From: Arenicola marina
Lineage: Eukaryota; Annelida; Polychaeta; Arenicolidae
DNA length: 64,000 nt
Direction: 5' to 3'
Assembly: GCA_964019135.1 (NCBI GenBank)
Contig: OZ025260.1
Span: 14,130,254 to 14,194,253 of the forward strand
Part shown: in pieces, positions 12,101-27,100 of the stretch
How the letters are laid out: each line of letters opens with the position of its first letter
Numbering within the stretch: position 1 is the first letter of the stretch
Translations under genes and position numbers: made by a program
Notes under the pieces: generated by a model
The model's database searches: none
The model's input: only the letters and a program-made list of their open reading frames with translations
Told to the model about the DNA's origin: nothing

Positions 12101-15100
12101 ATAAATACTTGACGATCATTGGATAATCCTGATTGTTTACGATAGAACCCACGCTCGCTGTGGATTATCTTGATGGTTTATAATTAATCCACGATCACTG
12201 GATAATCCTGATTGTTTATCGTTAAGCGTTGTGTAATTAGCGTTGTCACGGTGACGCACTGTAATTAGCGTTGTCACGGTGACGCTGATTGACGCTGATT
12301 GACGCAGTATGTCGTGTTCGGGTGTCGACGTCGAGAACAACTTCCTTCCCTTGATCTGCACGGATTTCCTTATGGATTTACTTGAAGGTCGGTAAAGGTC
12401 TTTGTCCGGTTTTCTCTTCCGAAAATAACACTAAATATTGTATATTATTCTGTACTGTACGATGTAAGTTTACAAATGAACCGCATGGAGAACCTGAATT
12501 ATAAATTATGTGACTGTGCAAAACTAGTAATTCAGACGGGAATCGCGTGCTTATTGTCAATAAGCGACTCCGTTGAGCCACGTTTTCCAAGGCAGTCGCT
12601 TTGTTTTTATCTACTGCGTGCGTTATATTGCCAGAACCATAAATTTCTGCCTGTTTTGGGGGTCTAAATGCCATGGAAATGGCGTAGTCATGGCAACAGC
12701 TAACAGCCAAAGCATCCAGATGAATAGTTTTCACAGTGGCGACGGGACCAGTATTCCCCATAGTCGATATATACACTGTAAGTACGCTTATGTGCTATTT
12801 ATGTTGTGGAACAAAGCTTCGGCCAGGGATCTCGGGAGGTACATTCAGCAATGTAGGGAGCGGTTATCGGATGGATGGCGTGTATGACCTTGACCTTGTG
12901 ACTGTTTCACGTCCACTAGGACCCGTATGGCCGCGGGCTACTGGTGGCACGTGCTGGCCTGTCATGTGACCGCACTCTGTGTCATGGTGTGGCGAAGGAC
13001 ATAACATGTCCCGAGGCTCTGGACCACGGGAGAGGTTGGCCGTGACTTTCACTCTTGACTTTGTACTAAGATGGTACGGACTCGCTGAGCTTGTACCGAG
13101 TGTACGTATTTTGATGACCTTGTACCGAGTTTACGTACTTTGATGACCTGATGTCGAGTTTACGTACTTTGATGACCTTGTACCGAGTTTACGTACTTGG
13201 ATGACCTGATGTCGAGTTTACGTACTTTGATGACCTTGTACCGAGTTTACGTACTTTGATGACCTTGTACCGAGTTTACGTACTTTGATGGCCTTGTACC
13301 GAGGTTACGTACTGTGATGACCTTGTACCGAGTTTACGTACTTTGATGATCTGATGTCGAGTTTACGTACTTTGATGACCTTGTACCGAGTTTACGTACT
13401 GTGATGACCTTGTACCGAGTTTACGTACTTTGATGGCCTTGTACCGAGTTTACGTACTTTGATGACCTTGTACCGAGTTTACGTACTTTGATGACCCTGT
13501 ACCGAGTTTACGTACTTTGATGACCTTGTACCGAGTTTACGTACTTTGATGACCTTGTACCGAGTTTACGTACTTTGATGACCTTGTACCGAGTTGATTG
13601 TCTCACTTTGATGACCTTAAACACACTTGACGCTCCTCTTTTCCCTTGTCGAACTTGATATATTTACTTTAATGACCCTGTACCTAGTCGACATAAGATC
13701 TTGTTAATGTATAATTGACTCACGCCGACCCAACATATCAGATGATATAATGATATCTGCTTTAACTTTACCGTTCCTTTCTCTAACCTGGGTAGTCCGA
13801 ATAAAGTGGCCGCTATGGATGTCCGGTTTCCGTGCCCCTCTTCCCCCTCCCCAGGGGCCGTATTCATAATCCCCTCGTAAGTTACGCACAACAAATGCAT
13901 TTCTGTCTTAGCCTCACCAGCTCGTTGTGGTCGTACTCCTGATTAAGAAATCCTATTCAATATGATTTTAACACTTTTTCCTAATTCAGAAAATCCGCTT
14001 CTTGGGTGACTACTTCTTTAATTCGACAAATCTTCCACTTAGCGCTAAGGCTAGTGGCATAGCCAGTGGCATAGCCTAAGTGGCGATTATGAATACGGCC
14101 CCCGGATATTTGGAGGCTACTCGCTCGTCTAACAATGGAAGTCTAGATTCCTCAGTTTGCCGAGGATTCAGTCTTGAAGGTTCTATCCTCCCACCCTTCG
14201 TCATTCTTTATTTTACTCTTGAGCGCTTCCATGCGCCCCGCTTCTCTCACCCCCCCCCCCCCCCCCACCTTCCGTTCCCTCCTGCCCTCGCCTGTCATTA
14301 GTAATCCGGAACGCTAAGATCCAGACGGTTTGTTTTGTTCCGTTTCCGGTCGACTCATCCCGTGCGTCCGACGTAGCGGACGGGAGGAGGGGCGGGGTGC
14401 GGATGGGAGGGGTGGACGCGGGAAGAGGGGGGGGGGGGAGGCGAGGGCGGAGGCGAGGGCGATGGTGGAGGTTAGTATATGAGGGGGGAGGTGACTTGAT
14501 GTTAAATAGCTCGACAAGCGTCCGACTCTTGCGGTTAACAATAAGGCCCCGTCTTTCGGGAGGAGTAGGAAGGAGAGGGGGTGGATGGCCAGAGCAGGGT
14601 CGGGGGCGGGGGTGGGGGGGTGAAAGGGCAAGGAAAAGAATCGAGCAAGACATTTCGAGCCATTCCTGAGGCTTAAATCATTCGTAAGTTGGACAACTTT
14701 TTCTTGCGGGTTTCCTTACTTTGCCATAGCTCTGTTGTAAAACTGCCTCCCAAAGGACGCGGGCGAGACTGGAATCGTTTTTACTTCTTTTGCTCTGGGT
14801 GCTGTGTTTTACTCTTATTTTAAAGCTGTTCTTAGTCTTAGTTTTGGGGCATAATACTCGCATCTTGTCGTAGACTGCCGGGTTGTGTGGAATGATGCTA
14901 GAGATATGGCGATTAAACACATAGCAGATGCGTGGTTACGTAATTTGACTCTTTTCGGTTAGTAGGCCCTAGACTCTAGAACTGTTTGTCAAGCTCAGGT
15001 ATTTTGTCCTTTTTACTAGCTAATGCAAAAGTAAATACTTCCATGGTTTGCACCCTCAGGGTACTACCCTGCAATGAACGGTATGTGTGTTACAGCGAAC

Positions 15101-18100
15101 ATCGTGTATGTTACAATGAACATCGTGTATGTTACAATGAACATCGTTATGTTACAATGAACATGGTGTATGTTACAGCGAACATCGTGTATGTTACAAT
15201 GAACATCGTGTATGTTACAGCGAACATCGTGTATGTTACAATGAACATCGTGTATGTTACAATGAACATCGTGTATGGTACAATGAACATGGTGTATGTT
15301 ACAGCGAACATGGTGTATGTTACAGCGAACATCGTGTATGTTACAATGAACATCGTGTATGGTACAATGAACATCGTGTATGTTACAATGAACATCGTGT
15401 ATGTTACAATGAACATCGTGTATGTTACAGCGAACATCGTGTATGTTACAATGAACATCGTGTATGTTACAGTGAGCATCGTGAATATTACAGCGAACAT
15501 CGTGTATGTTACAATGAACATCGTTTATGTTACAACGCACATAATTGTTGCAATTCATACGTACATCTTGGAATGCACGTTATAAACAACGTGCCGATGT
15601 CCCGTATGTTGCCACTCAAGATTCAACGCGCTGCCATGTACAGTGTGTAGCTCGTTCATCCACATGTTTACACACTCTGATGACCCTCATTTCGCAGTGG
15701 TGAACTCCTGCTACTCCGTTTGCCAACGACAGTGACGCAGATGAGATATTTACAGTATCTAGTCTCAATGATCCAGACAAAGTCAATATGGGAGTAAATG
15801 TGTAGACACGAGAGTTCAGCCCCCCACCCCTCCTCCCATTCGCCCTCGGATGGGATGGGCGTCATAAATATAGCCTTGGTGTGCCACTTGTCGGCATTAC
15901 AGTGACGCCAGGCCAAGGTGAGGGCAGAGTGTGTTTATGGCGGTAAATGCGCAAACACAGCTACCGGTATGTCGTTACGCTGGTCCGGGCAGCTCGTTGG
16001 CTCTCTCCCCTCCCGGGACCGGCCCGATAGCTCAGTGGGTTAGAACGCTCGCCTTGAGCTATTTCACTAATGTTGGACGTTCGCCTGGAGCTATTTCACT
16101 AATGTTGGACGTTCGCCTGGAGCTATTTCACTAATGTTGGACGTTCGCCTGGAGCTATTTCACTAATGTTGGACGTTCGCCTGGAGCTATTTCACTAATG
16201 TTGGACGTTCGCCTGGAGCTATTTCACTAATGTTGGACGTTCGCCTGGAGCTATTTCACTAATGTTGGACGTTCGCCTTGAGCTATTTCACTAATGTTGG
16301 ACGTTCGCCTGGAGCTATTTCACTAATGTTGGACGTTCGCCTTGAGCTATTTCACTAATGTTGGACGTTCGCCTTGAGCTATTTCACTAATGTTGGACGT
16401 TCGCCTGGAGCTATTTCACTAATGTTGGACGTTCGCCTTGAGCTATTTCACTAATGTTGGACGTTCGCCTTGAGCTATTTCACTAATGTTGGACGTTCGC
16501 CTTGAGCTATTTCACTAATGTTGGACGTTCGCCTTGAGCGATTTCACTAATGTTGGACGTTCGCCTTGAGCTATTTCACTGATGTTGGACGTTCACAGTC
16601 AAGATGTATCTTCATCGGGAGTATTAAATGCAAACCAAACTCACCAAACTTTACCGAAATATTTCATATTTTTAATGCCATAAGCTAAGTTAGGCCTTTC
16701 AAATAAAACCACTTTACTTCATGTTTTTCGGTCAATTACTCGTCACTACCGGTGGTTGAACCGAGTCGGTATGAACGCCATTTTTCATACGGTACCGGAA
16801 GCGCCTTGGCTCCCGAACTGATGTTTGAATGATGACGTCACCGCTAAGTGGAAGGAACAAGTAGACCGCTCTGTGGGTATTCACGTTTACTTTGTTTGGA
16901 GAAGAGTTTTGGGTGGTGAATTATCTGTCGTTTTCACCGAGAGACCGATAGGGGTCAGTCCTAAAATAACTGCCAGTCGTTTCCCGATGCTATCAATAGG
17001 GGTCTCTACCCCACTATCTGCGTGTTGTTTGGCCGCGAGAAGAGATAGGGTCCCGCGCCAATTACCGCCCACGACATTCACCCGGAGTGGGTGCAAGCGA
17101 GGCTTTCCGAAGAGGGAGTTATAGTTTTCCACTCCTCAGATATGTTTTATTTATCACGGCTGCAAAAAACAGCAGCACCGTTACATGCACCTCCTTGTTT
17201 TTTACTTTCCCTGGCCACTGACTTATGATAGTCCCCCTGCGGCTGACAGCACTTGCTCTATACCCTTGTCAACACATGGTGTCAAACTTTAGCGCCGACT
17301 TGAAGGCGTGCTGGGGTGTCGCTTACCAGACACCGTAGTCATCAACTGAAGGTCGTGACCTTGGCGGGTCGGCGTAATGGCCGCGCGCCGTATTTAATCT
17401 GGTGCTCGGGTTCCTTCTGATTGGTTCCCTGGCTCATTCCAAGTGTGGTACCGTCCATATTACAGCAGCTGTCTGCGAAAGACAGGGAACCAGCTAGTTT
17501 CGCATCTTGGTTGTTTTTTGCCATTGCGCCCCTCCCCCACCCCTTCCCGCCCATTCGCGCCTCCCACCGGTGCCAAAACAGCTGCTGGGCAGGGGGGGGG
17601 GGGGGGGTGGGGAGTGATTCAAAGGGTTACAACGACGCGTGAAAGGAGTCGTTGTGTCTGTGTCATGTGTGAGATTCTGAAGGAACCTCCGTGTTTGTAA
17701 TCTTATCAGGCGAGACAAGACACGGACTGTGTGCTCTTGTAAATAAATATAACCAACTCCGCTGGGGATGGGCTGTTGGTGAATGAGTCGCGTTATGTAA
17801 GGCGACAGACGGGTGTATCCGGTGGTCCCTCTGTGCCCCCCCCCGCCCCCCCCCGGCCAAGACCCCCCCTGGAGTGGGATAGCATGGCGCTCCTGTCATG
17901 CCATAATGCCGGGTACAGATAGAGACACCGTGGGGCGTTCCCCTGTGGAACTCTCGCATTGCTTCCACTTCTACTTTTTGTTCACCACACAAAGGCCGCA
18001 AAGTTTTCTACTCATACAATTGATCCTACGTTTAAGTGTTTTCACTCACGGATACGTGTAATTTGAATCTTACTACAAAAATATCATGGCCTCCGCGGAG

Positions 18101-21100
18101 AACCATGCCCCACAACATAACGGTGTGCCATTCCACACGAGCTTCTTGTTGTAACGAATGAAACCATCCCTCTGGGGGTCAGTGGCGTTTTGTGGCCTCC
18201 GCCACTCCGATTAAGAATCGTTCACCAAAAGATACTGTCAGCCATTGGCAGTGTGGCGGCTTCACACTATGTGCACACCAACCTCGGGCCGCTAACCATG
18301 CGTATCGCCCCACGTCGCGGCCAATGGAGATAATTACCCAATGAATATTTATGTGATTAAAAAAAGACATGTAAATTAGTGGCGCTGCTCCTGTTATTGT
18401 CGCTAATTATGCGTCACCTGCGATGACTCCAGTCCCAAGTCACCATGTAGGCAGTTTGTTCCCATCGGGTCAAAATCTGGAAGGTAAACAAGCTTCGCCC
18501 TCTGAATCAACCAGTTGCTATATATCTCTTGTGATATATCCAGGATTAGTCACCAGCTCGCTGGGTGAACTGCTTGTTCAAAGCACGTGTTGGGATGCCA
18601 CCTGTGCAAATAGCAGCAGAAATACCATTGAACACCATGACCACGCCAACCTCCTCGGCCAACCCTGATGGCCGAGGGTCCAGAGTGTCCCATGGTCCCT
18701 GTCCCGCCAATGTCAGGGTCTCGTGAATATTCCATTTGACTTCTTTTGCACATTTCTGTTGATGAATTGGTTCTGGATATTTGTTCGTGTTCTTGTCGCC
18801 GTAACCGTGTCAACAACCGCTACTGTGTTGTCTCAGACTAATTATGTCGTGCATATATTTCTTCCACGAGTTTTCATGTGACCGAAAAATCGTCTACAGT
18901 CTGCCAGAACCGTATCTTGCTGCCGGCGTCCTGCATTAAACACGCAAACACCGTCCCGACACCTACTGTGCATCATTGGGGTTACCATGGCAGCGAACTA
19001 AATAGGAAAAAAACTTTGTTATCGCATTATGGCCTTCCAGGGGTTACCACTGTGTTGCTACTGCAGGACCGGAAGTCTCATGCCTGGTTTCACTCTCCAG
19101 GCCTCAAACAGCCTCGTACCCTGCCACCGTGCCAACGAGTGAATTGAAACCAGTCAGCCTTGAGTAGTTTATGAAGAGATTGAGATTGTTGTGTTTTGTT
19201 TTGTTTTGTTTGATAACGTTAGGCCTGGGTGCTAGGAAATCATGGAGCTACCCTGGATAGCAGTTTGAAGTGTGGGATATGAGGAGAGGGTAGGCCGGGG
19301 GAAGGGGAGTGGCTTCGGTTTTGAGTGTAGTCTTGGTCATGGCGGAAGTTTTTTCAGAAAGGGGAAAAGGGGGGAGAAATACGTTCTTCGATAACTGGAA
19401 CTGTGTGCTGCCGTTTGTCCTTGAGGTTTGTTTAGAGGGGTGTTGACGAAGGTGCCTGTGGGGTGAGGGAGAGCTGAGTGGCGGGGTGAGGGGTGAGTGT
19501 GAGGTGAGGGACAGCTGAGAGGTCGGGTGGGGGGGTGCTGCGCGTGGGGTGGTAGCTGAGACTGAAACTGGCGAGAGGGTATGTGTGCCGGGTGGGTGGG
19601 TGGGAGGGGCGAGAGGTGGTGATGATGTGGACCCAGCCAGGTGACTGAGACGCTGGACCACGTGGCGCCCCCAAGCGGCCCCCCCAGCGGCCCCAAGGCG
19701 GCGGGTCCCGGATGTTCACGTGGAGGCAATCAGCGGCGCCAGCCAGCCACGCTAGCGCCATCTGGGGGGAGCAAAGGGATGCGTGTAGTGGGTGGGCTCG
19801 TGACGGCCGCACCCCCCCCCCCCCCTCCCCCATTTTAACTCCCTGCCGCCCTTCCCCCACCTCTCCCATACAGCATCTAGCCCCCCCCCCACCCCGACCA
19901 CACATCTCCAGCCACTACCCTCCTACCCCATCCTCTCCCCGGGAGTTAGATCGCGTCCTGCACAATACCCCCGTAGTCCCCCCGGCGCCAGACAATTTGT
20001 CTCCCTCCATTCCTCCCTCCCCACTTCAATCTTTGTTAAATCTCCGCCTGGTGGAGTCTTGGATCCCGATTGTCTGGATCCATGCACATCTGGATCCGGC
20101 GGTCGGGAAGCAGCGATCGCAGCGCCACTCGCGTGTGAGACTGCTCCAGGGAGAGGAGAGGACAGTAGGGTCGCTGTCAATAGAGATGTATCCGCAGGTT
20201 ATCATTGACTCTGTAAACCGGGTATTTCTCCGTCGTCACCGCGTTAGTTACTGTTGTCATGGTAGCCTGCAGTAGTCACCGCTGGGATGTGATTTGAGGC
20301 TGTTGAGAGCGTGTGACCCTGGTGTCGGCATGGTATTTAGCTGGTTCCCCCTGTGTGTGGCAAAGACATGGATATATGATACACGCAAGCGGCAGGACCT
20401 GCGCCAAGCATGAGCCCACGTAGACCAGACCTCGATGGGTAAATGGCTGTGGTAACCACTCACTGAGCCCACTGGCAGGCGATGAATACGTGACGTCATC
20501 GGACGCTACAGCTCTGTCGCTGTAACCGAATACAGAGTGACATTTATTGTGTGCTAACCACATCCCAAGGACCCCCATGCCCCCCCCCGCCCCACCCCTA
20601 CCCACCCACCACCCACGGTCTGACCCCCGCAGCCACAGGGAACCTGATAACAGCGGAGTGAAGCTAGCATCACACGTGTTTTTTTTTTTATATCTACGGT
20701 AGCGGACTTTAAAATTCCTTGTGGCCCAGCCACTCAGCTGCTTAGTTACACCTCCACTTGTGGATCTGTACCTCGGACTACCTGGACGGGGGCTTACAAC
20801 TCATATCACTCTCTCAGGCGTCCACAGGCGGCGCCATCGTATGGTTGGGTATCACAGTCCTTCCTTCTCCTACTTTGTTCGGCCCTTCTCCGCAGCCGTC
20901 GCTAGGGCAACAACACCTGGAGCGGAGCTTCATTGCATTGAACCGTCGGTAGGGGGAGCCACGGGTCAGGTTTACTCATGTAAGCCCATGTTTTTTTTTA
21001 CTGGTATCCCCTATCCTATTGGACTACTGTTTTGTTTTGCGTTGCCACTGCCATCGGGGATATCGAGGCAGGAGGAGGTCGTGTCAACGGTCGATGGGTA

Positions 21101-24100
21101 GGGGGGTCTGGTAGGTATGTTTGCTGTTTAGCCTTGTGACTGGGGCGGCGGCTGGATGTGGCACACTTTGGCTATCACGCACCAACTTGAGTAGGTTTGA
21201 CTGACTTCTGGATCACCGCTCGCCGTCTGGATCACCGGTGACAAGCACGCAGCGAACATGATCCCATTAAACGCTGAATGGTTTACCGCACCAGACACTG
21301 CATTGAGTGGCTCCCCGAGTAACAGCAGAGACAACTAAACCACAGATCCTGACTGTACCACATGTGATATATAGGCCACTGTATTCTAGGATCTCTACTG
21401 GTGGGCGGCAACAAGGAAGCTTGCCTGTTACCGCGAACACGGAATATATAGAGCGTTATCCCGCTGGCGTGGCTGCTGATGGCCGTTCCAGATTGTATCC
21501 GGATCCTGATTAATACTTCTGGATAATTTTTGGATAATATCTACATTGTGTCTTAATGGATTAGCAATTATAATGGCGGTGAAGTGCGCCACGGATTGGG
21601 CGTCGCAGTGACGGGATCACTGACGGGCCTCCATACCTGTCCACAGTACGGACACCGTTGCCAGGAGACCGTCGACATGTACTTCCGGTGTCGCCAGGTG
21701 TCGCTGCTGCGCCGGAAGTTACACACTTCTGTCGCGGGATTGTTCCACAGATTCCAGTACATCGTCCACCCAGGTAGTTACTGGCGATGTCAATCAATCT
21801 CGATAATGACCGTCTCTAGCGTTGTCAGCTGATTAGTAGCGTATTATTTGAAGCTATCTGCTTGCTGCAAATAGTAAAACTAAAACAGATATCGATAAGG
21901 CGTGCTATCATTATAAATCCATTGCCCTTTTGTTTCTTTTGATGCTCGGTTTGTATGGCTCCGATGTAGCCTCAAATATCGTTGCGGGGTCGAATCCCTG
22001 TGGTGCCGTGGGAATGGTGCTTCCCAATTATGCCTTGACCCGCCTCTAGGGCCGTTTGATCTTCGTGCTTCTCACCAACCGTTACCTAACCTAGCAGTAC
22101 CTATTCCTGCATCGTCCTGTCGAAGGCATGTTGCGTTAGTAGTGGTGGTGGTGGTGGTGGTTGTGGTTACTTCGTGTTATAGCGGATGTTCCTCGTTTTG
22201 CTCTTTGATGAGGACACTGGCCTTGACCTTTTCAGTGCGTGATATTGTTAAGCTATCCCAGAGGACGTATGATGGGATCCGGTCTCTTGATGCGGGAGGG
22301 TGGGGGGGGGAGGAGCGGGGGGGGGGTGTTACCCCTGAGCTAGCATGGGTGAGTGACAGGAGCGACTCATTGATGTTGAGTGAGGTAACCTTGCCCTCTA
22401 ACCTCTACCCCCTTCTGCTCACTCCTTATCCCCTCCTCACCCCCCTATCCTCCTCGCTCTCTGCCCCGCACCCCACGGCCCCCTCGCTACCACACACGTA
22501 ATGCCCTTTCCCCCGTCCCTGCTACCCCCCGCCTTACCTCGCCCCTCGCAGCTCTCACATCCCACCTCTCACCTCTCACCTCCCAGCCCACACCTCTAAC
22601 TCCCAGCTCCCACCCCCCCCCCCTCCTCCCACCTGCGGGCTCCCAGCCCCCACCTCCCAACTGCGGGCTCCCACCTCTCCTCTCCCAGCTCACAGCTCCC
22701 ACCTGTGTATACTGGTCTGTTTATCCCGGGGAGTGATCTCACGTGTATCCCGAGATCCCTGTGCTGTATGGATCCGGAAACAGCCACCCGGCGGGTCCTT
22801 GTTGCGGTCCGGAGCTAAGCCTTTGTCCGGACTGTTAGAGTTTTGTTTCCCCACCTGTCCGGTGAACGTGACATTCGAGTTGTTATGCGTGGTATAAAAG
22901 GTCATTTTCCCTGCTGATTATTGTTGTTATTTGGCCATAGAACAGCAGGGTACTCCACCCTCATAAAGAGGATCGTAAAGATCCCATGTCCTCCTTCCGC
23001 TTCAAACGCTTCAAACGCCACCTGAGAGCCTAACGGCACGTGGATCGGTCGTTCGCGCCCCGCTGTGGTCATATCTGTGTGGTCGCAGGATACGGATCCC
23101 ATGTCCTTCTTCGCAAAGAGTAGGGGTTTACCCCCGGAGACATGGCTCCGCTCTCCCTTCCTCCTCCCATTGACGCGATGTAACCAGAAAGGTGATTAAA
23201 GCTTCCTGAATATCCAACCAACGACTCTCACCCCGTTATTAGATTCGTTGGTAACACAATTCAGACATGGGCACCAGATCTGGGGCGTCCCGGGATGTTC
23301 CTTGGCCCCTTGGCCCAGGTTAGCCCCTGTGTGCACAAACATGGCCTAACATCCCATTCATTCATGCACATTCAGACGAACATACCCTTGCCATGCATGA
23401 AACCAGAACGTGTCTTTGTTCCATTTGACAGCCCACACGCATAGCCCAAACACTCCATGGCAAATACACGTGCACCAGACATAACATCTCTGGCTGCCAG
23501 TTACAAAACATATCTTATGGCTATCCGAAGGTCATTTGCTTGCCATGTCAGAGCCCCCCCCCCCTCTAGTTCAGTTGTTAGCCCACTGAGCTTCAGATCT
23601 ACGGCTATATTATTGCCCCCCCACCCCCCCCTCTTCCCCCCATCATGCTCAATCTCTTCACAAGTTTTCCAGGAGGTTCCAAGATCCGTGTTCACAAGGG
23701 TGGCCTAAAAGACTTAATTTCTACCTGCTGTATATCTTCCCTGTCTCCCGGGGAGCAGTTCCTGTCTAACGGCTGATTTGTCTGGACCCCCATGGATTTA
23801 TTCCCACCATATCGATGGCGATATCACTCTTCCTATCTCCAGGGGGCCGGTCCGGTAGCTCAGTGGGCTAGAGCGCTCCCTTTGAGTGATCTGGTCACCT
23901 GAGAGCCTAACGGCACGTGGCTCGATGGTTCGAGCCCCGCTGTGGCCATGTCTGTGTGATCGCAGGATAAAGATCCCTTCTCCTTCTTCGCGAAGAGTGG
24001 GGGGTTACCCGCCGGGGACATGGCTCCACTCTCCCTGCCTTCTCCCATTGACGCGGTATGACCGAAAGTGGTTAAAGCCTCCTGAATATACAACCAACCA

Positions 24101-27100
24101 ACCATATCCATGGCGATATCACTCAGTACGTGGTCACTTCAAGTGCTCGGCCCATCATCGCTTATCTTCGCCTCTGACATCATTACAACTCTTCTGTTTG
24201 TCTTTCCCATTGACCCGTCTCGCTCATCCGGTACACCTGTCGGTCTACCTGTCGGTGTGCCTGTCGGGTGACCTTCACTGCAGGGGGACCACTGGAGGGT
24301 CATTGTGATTAAGCCCTTAACCTCTTAATGCCCGATTGGTTTAACCTTCTCAATGATCATCATATAACTATGTCTATGAGAACAATGCGGGGGTGTGATG
24401 TTTTAACTTACTTTCGGTGACACGTGGTGGGAGTTTTCATGACATGTCCTGCTCTCTCTGCTCGCTTTAAACAGAAGTGTGTTCAGTGTGGGCCAGTGGA
24501 GCTCAAGTTGGGGGTGTCTGCTCATCCTGCATGTGTGTGTGCTGTGGTGGGAGGAGAGAGGATGGGAGGGGCGGGGAGTGGGGATTGGAAAAGGAGGAAA
24601 CAAGGTGCGGGAGGAGAGAGGGAGGGAGGGGGTGGCGCGTTGCCGTGAGCAATATATGAGTGGATGTGGCCCAGAAACACTTCAACATCATGACGGAAAT
24701 GGGGGGAGGTGGGAGGGAGGGGGGTCATTGCATAAGTGATATATAGCTGTAAGCGATCACTGCAGCCATATACGGCACGTTTACCTCAGGGTGAAGGTGC
24801 GCACCACGTACCTGCTCAATGTCACGGCACCCCCCGCCCCCCCCCCCCCGTCCCCCACCCACCCCGTGACCCTTCCCACCCCCTCCCAGGGCTGTCGCCC
24901 TTTTGAGTCCCCAGCGGCCTCCGCCTTTGACATCGAAGGTCCTTGTTTTCCACGCCTGACTGCTCCGGCAGCAGGTATTGGGGCGAGGCCTGGGACTCTC
25001 ACCAGTCGTGTTGGGCTTGTTGCTTCTGGCTGGACACTCCCTAAATCATCCCCCTCCCACCCCCACCCTCCTCGCCTGTCCTGGGTCACTGCCGCCAGGA
25101 TGTGACCCTTGACTGGGAATGACGGTGGGGGGGGGGGGGGGGGGAGGGGCGGAGGGGCCATGTCAGGTCTGCCCCAACCACCCCGGGGCGGTTACTACCT
25201 GGGCTTGGGTCATTGTCGGGAAGATCGTTGAGAGAGGCAGCGGTGATAAGGCTGTTCGGGATGCGGTAATTGTCGCTATCGTGTTTGCGAGTTTGTCGCC
25301 ATGGAAATCAGCGATAAGCGGTATGTAAGCCGGTGCCTGGGACTGGAACGGAGGACAGTAGTTCCTTCACTGGCCGCTGCAGGGCGCTGTTTCCTTTCAG
25401 CCCCACTCAGAACCGCACCTTCCGGATGGCTCAGCCATCTGCGGAGCCGCAACGGGTATGATGAAATCCAGAAGAAGGATGCACATCAATCGGGAGTCGT
25501 TGACAAGATCCAGAATTCCGGATCTGCTAGCGCGGTGGGAATTTCCGGAATTCAGGATTTTCACAGCTCGTGTGAAGTACATTGTAAACCAGACGGGTTT
25601 CATATTCTAACTGGAGGTCAAGAGTCTAGGAATATGGTCTCGCATTCCTTGTCGGCATCAAAGGACTCGTGTTCAGGATTTGCCTGGATGTACTTAGGAT
25701 CCAGAGAGGGGGATGTCCGGACATTCTGTGATCGAGAACCCTGGATCCCTGGTTCGCCAGGGTCGCTCCAGTGGGCCCTAAACGGTGTACAACATGGATA
25801 TATTTCTGTGGCTAATAACAATAATTGTCTCTCGAAGGGTGAGTTACTCAGAGGGGGAGATGGAGAAGATACAAGGCGTCATGGTTTAAACTTTTATTTC
25901 TGTAAATATACTGTTTGATTATTTTTATAACTTTGTTTTGGTTGCAGGAACCGCAATTACTGACTATATGTATATATCTTTTTGTTGTGCGAGACTGCTT
26001 TGTGCATTTGTGTGAGTTTTTCTCGGTATATGCATAGCTGTTAATGAAAAATGGTATCTATGTCTTGTCTACGTCTACCCGACTGCCCCATGCCCCACCC
26101 TGACCCACAACTCCGCCACCCCCCGCCCTACTGGCCCATGCCACACACTGGCTCCCCGCCATCCTCCCCACCCTATCTCCATGTCGTTCCTACGGCCCCA
26201 GACCCCCAATGCAAGGGGGGTGGGGGAGGGGGGGGGGGGGGGTTGCGGGAGGTCTACACACGCTAAGCGCGACTACTTCTTCTCCCGCCATGTACCACTC
26301 AATCTCTGTCAGCGATCTGCACTTTACCAAACGTCTGAGTCGTAACGTAGAGAAGGTCATGCGATGTTAGATCACCGGGCCCGGCCTGGGGCACCTTACA
26401 AACCCGCACCAACCATCAGCCCAGTAGACTAAAAACTGAACATGAAAAAGAGCTTCAGAATGCTATTGCTCACTTTACGAAGGTCATAAGTCACGCTGGC
26501 GATGCTATCCGCCTGCCGGTCATAGATACACTGTATGATTGCTATATACAATTGTCAACTTGAATTTAATTAGCCGTATTTGTCACGAAGCCAGATACAT
26601 AACTTAGATAACTCATAGTCAAACCCCCGGTGGGGGGGGGGGGACTACATTAGTAACGTGGAGAGCAGGAATAAAGTGCGAGATTTTGAAATTTTTGGTT
26701 TAAAAAAGGCATCCAAAATAGACACTGGCAGTCATGGCAACGTATATGGAGGTTAATTATTTGAACACTTTCGATATCAATTGGAATATATAGTCAAGAA
26801 CTGAAATTTTATTTAAGCACTTTCGATATCAACTGGAATATATAGTCAAGAATATATAGTCTGGAACAACCCCATTTCAGGGTTGTTTGACTTTGACCAA
26901 GTGTAGCGCTGATTCTCCTTTGCTGTGGGAAAACTTTTATAACAGAAACAAACCTTGATCCTTTTCTTATTACTTCCTGACAAGTAATGATTAATCACAT
27001 AAGTAACCTTTCTTGAAAGGCACAAATAGTCCAGTCTGTCACCAGAAATTCACATAAAAACATGTGTTTTCACTTACCCAATGACTGGGTCCCTGAACAA

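Noticed and set aside
14986..15585. 199-codon frame with IVYVTMN repeats
   Set aside because: A 21-bp array artefact; both strands are open.
19641..19838. Pro/Gly/Ser-rich frame resembling the MTUS N-terminal exons
   Set aside because: No acceptor and donor pair with the required phase 1 to phase 1; base composition and the CTCF-like motif explain the look.
23845..23945. tRNA gene from A and B boxes
   Set aside because: No foldable cloverleaf of tRNA length; followed by the SINE body and an AACC tail, and flanked by target-site duplications.
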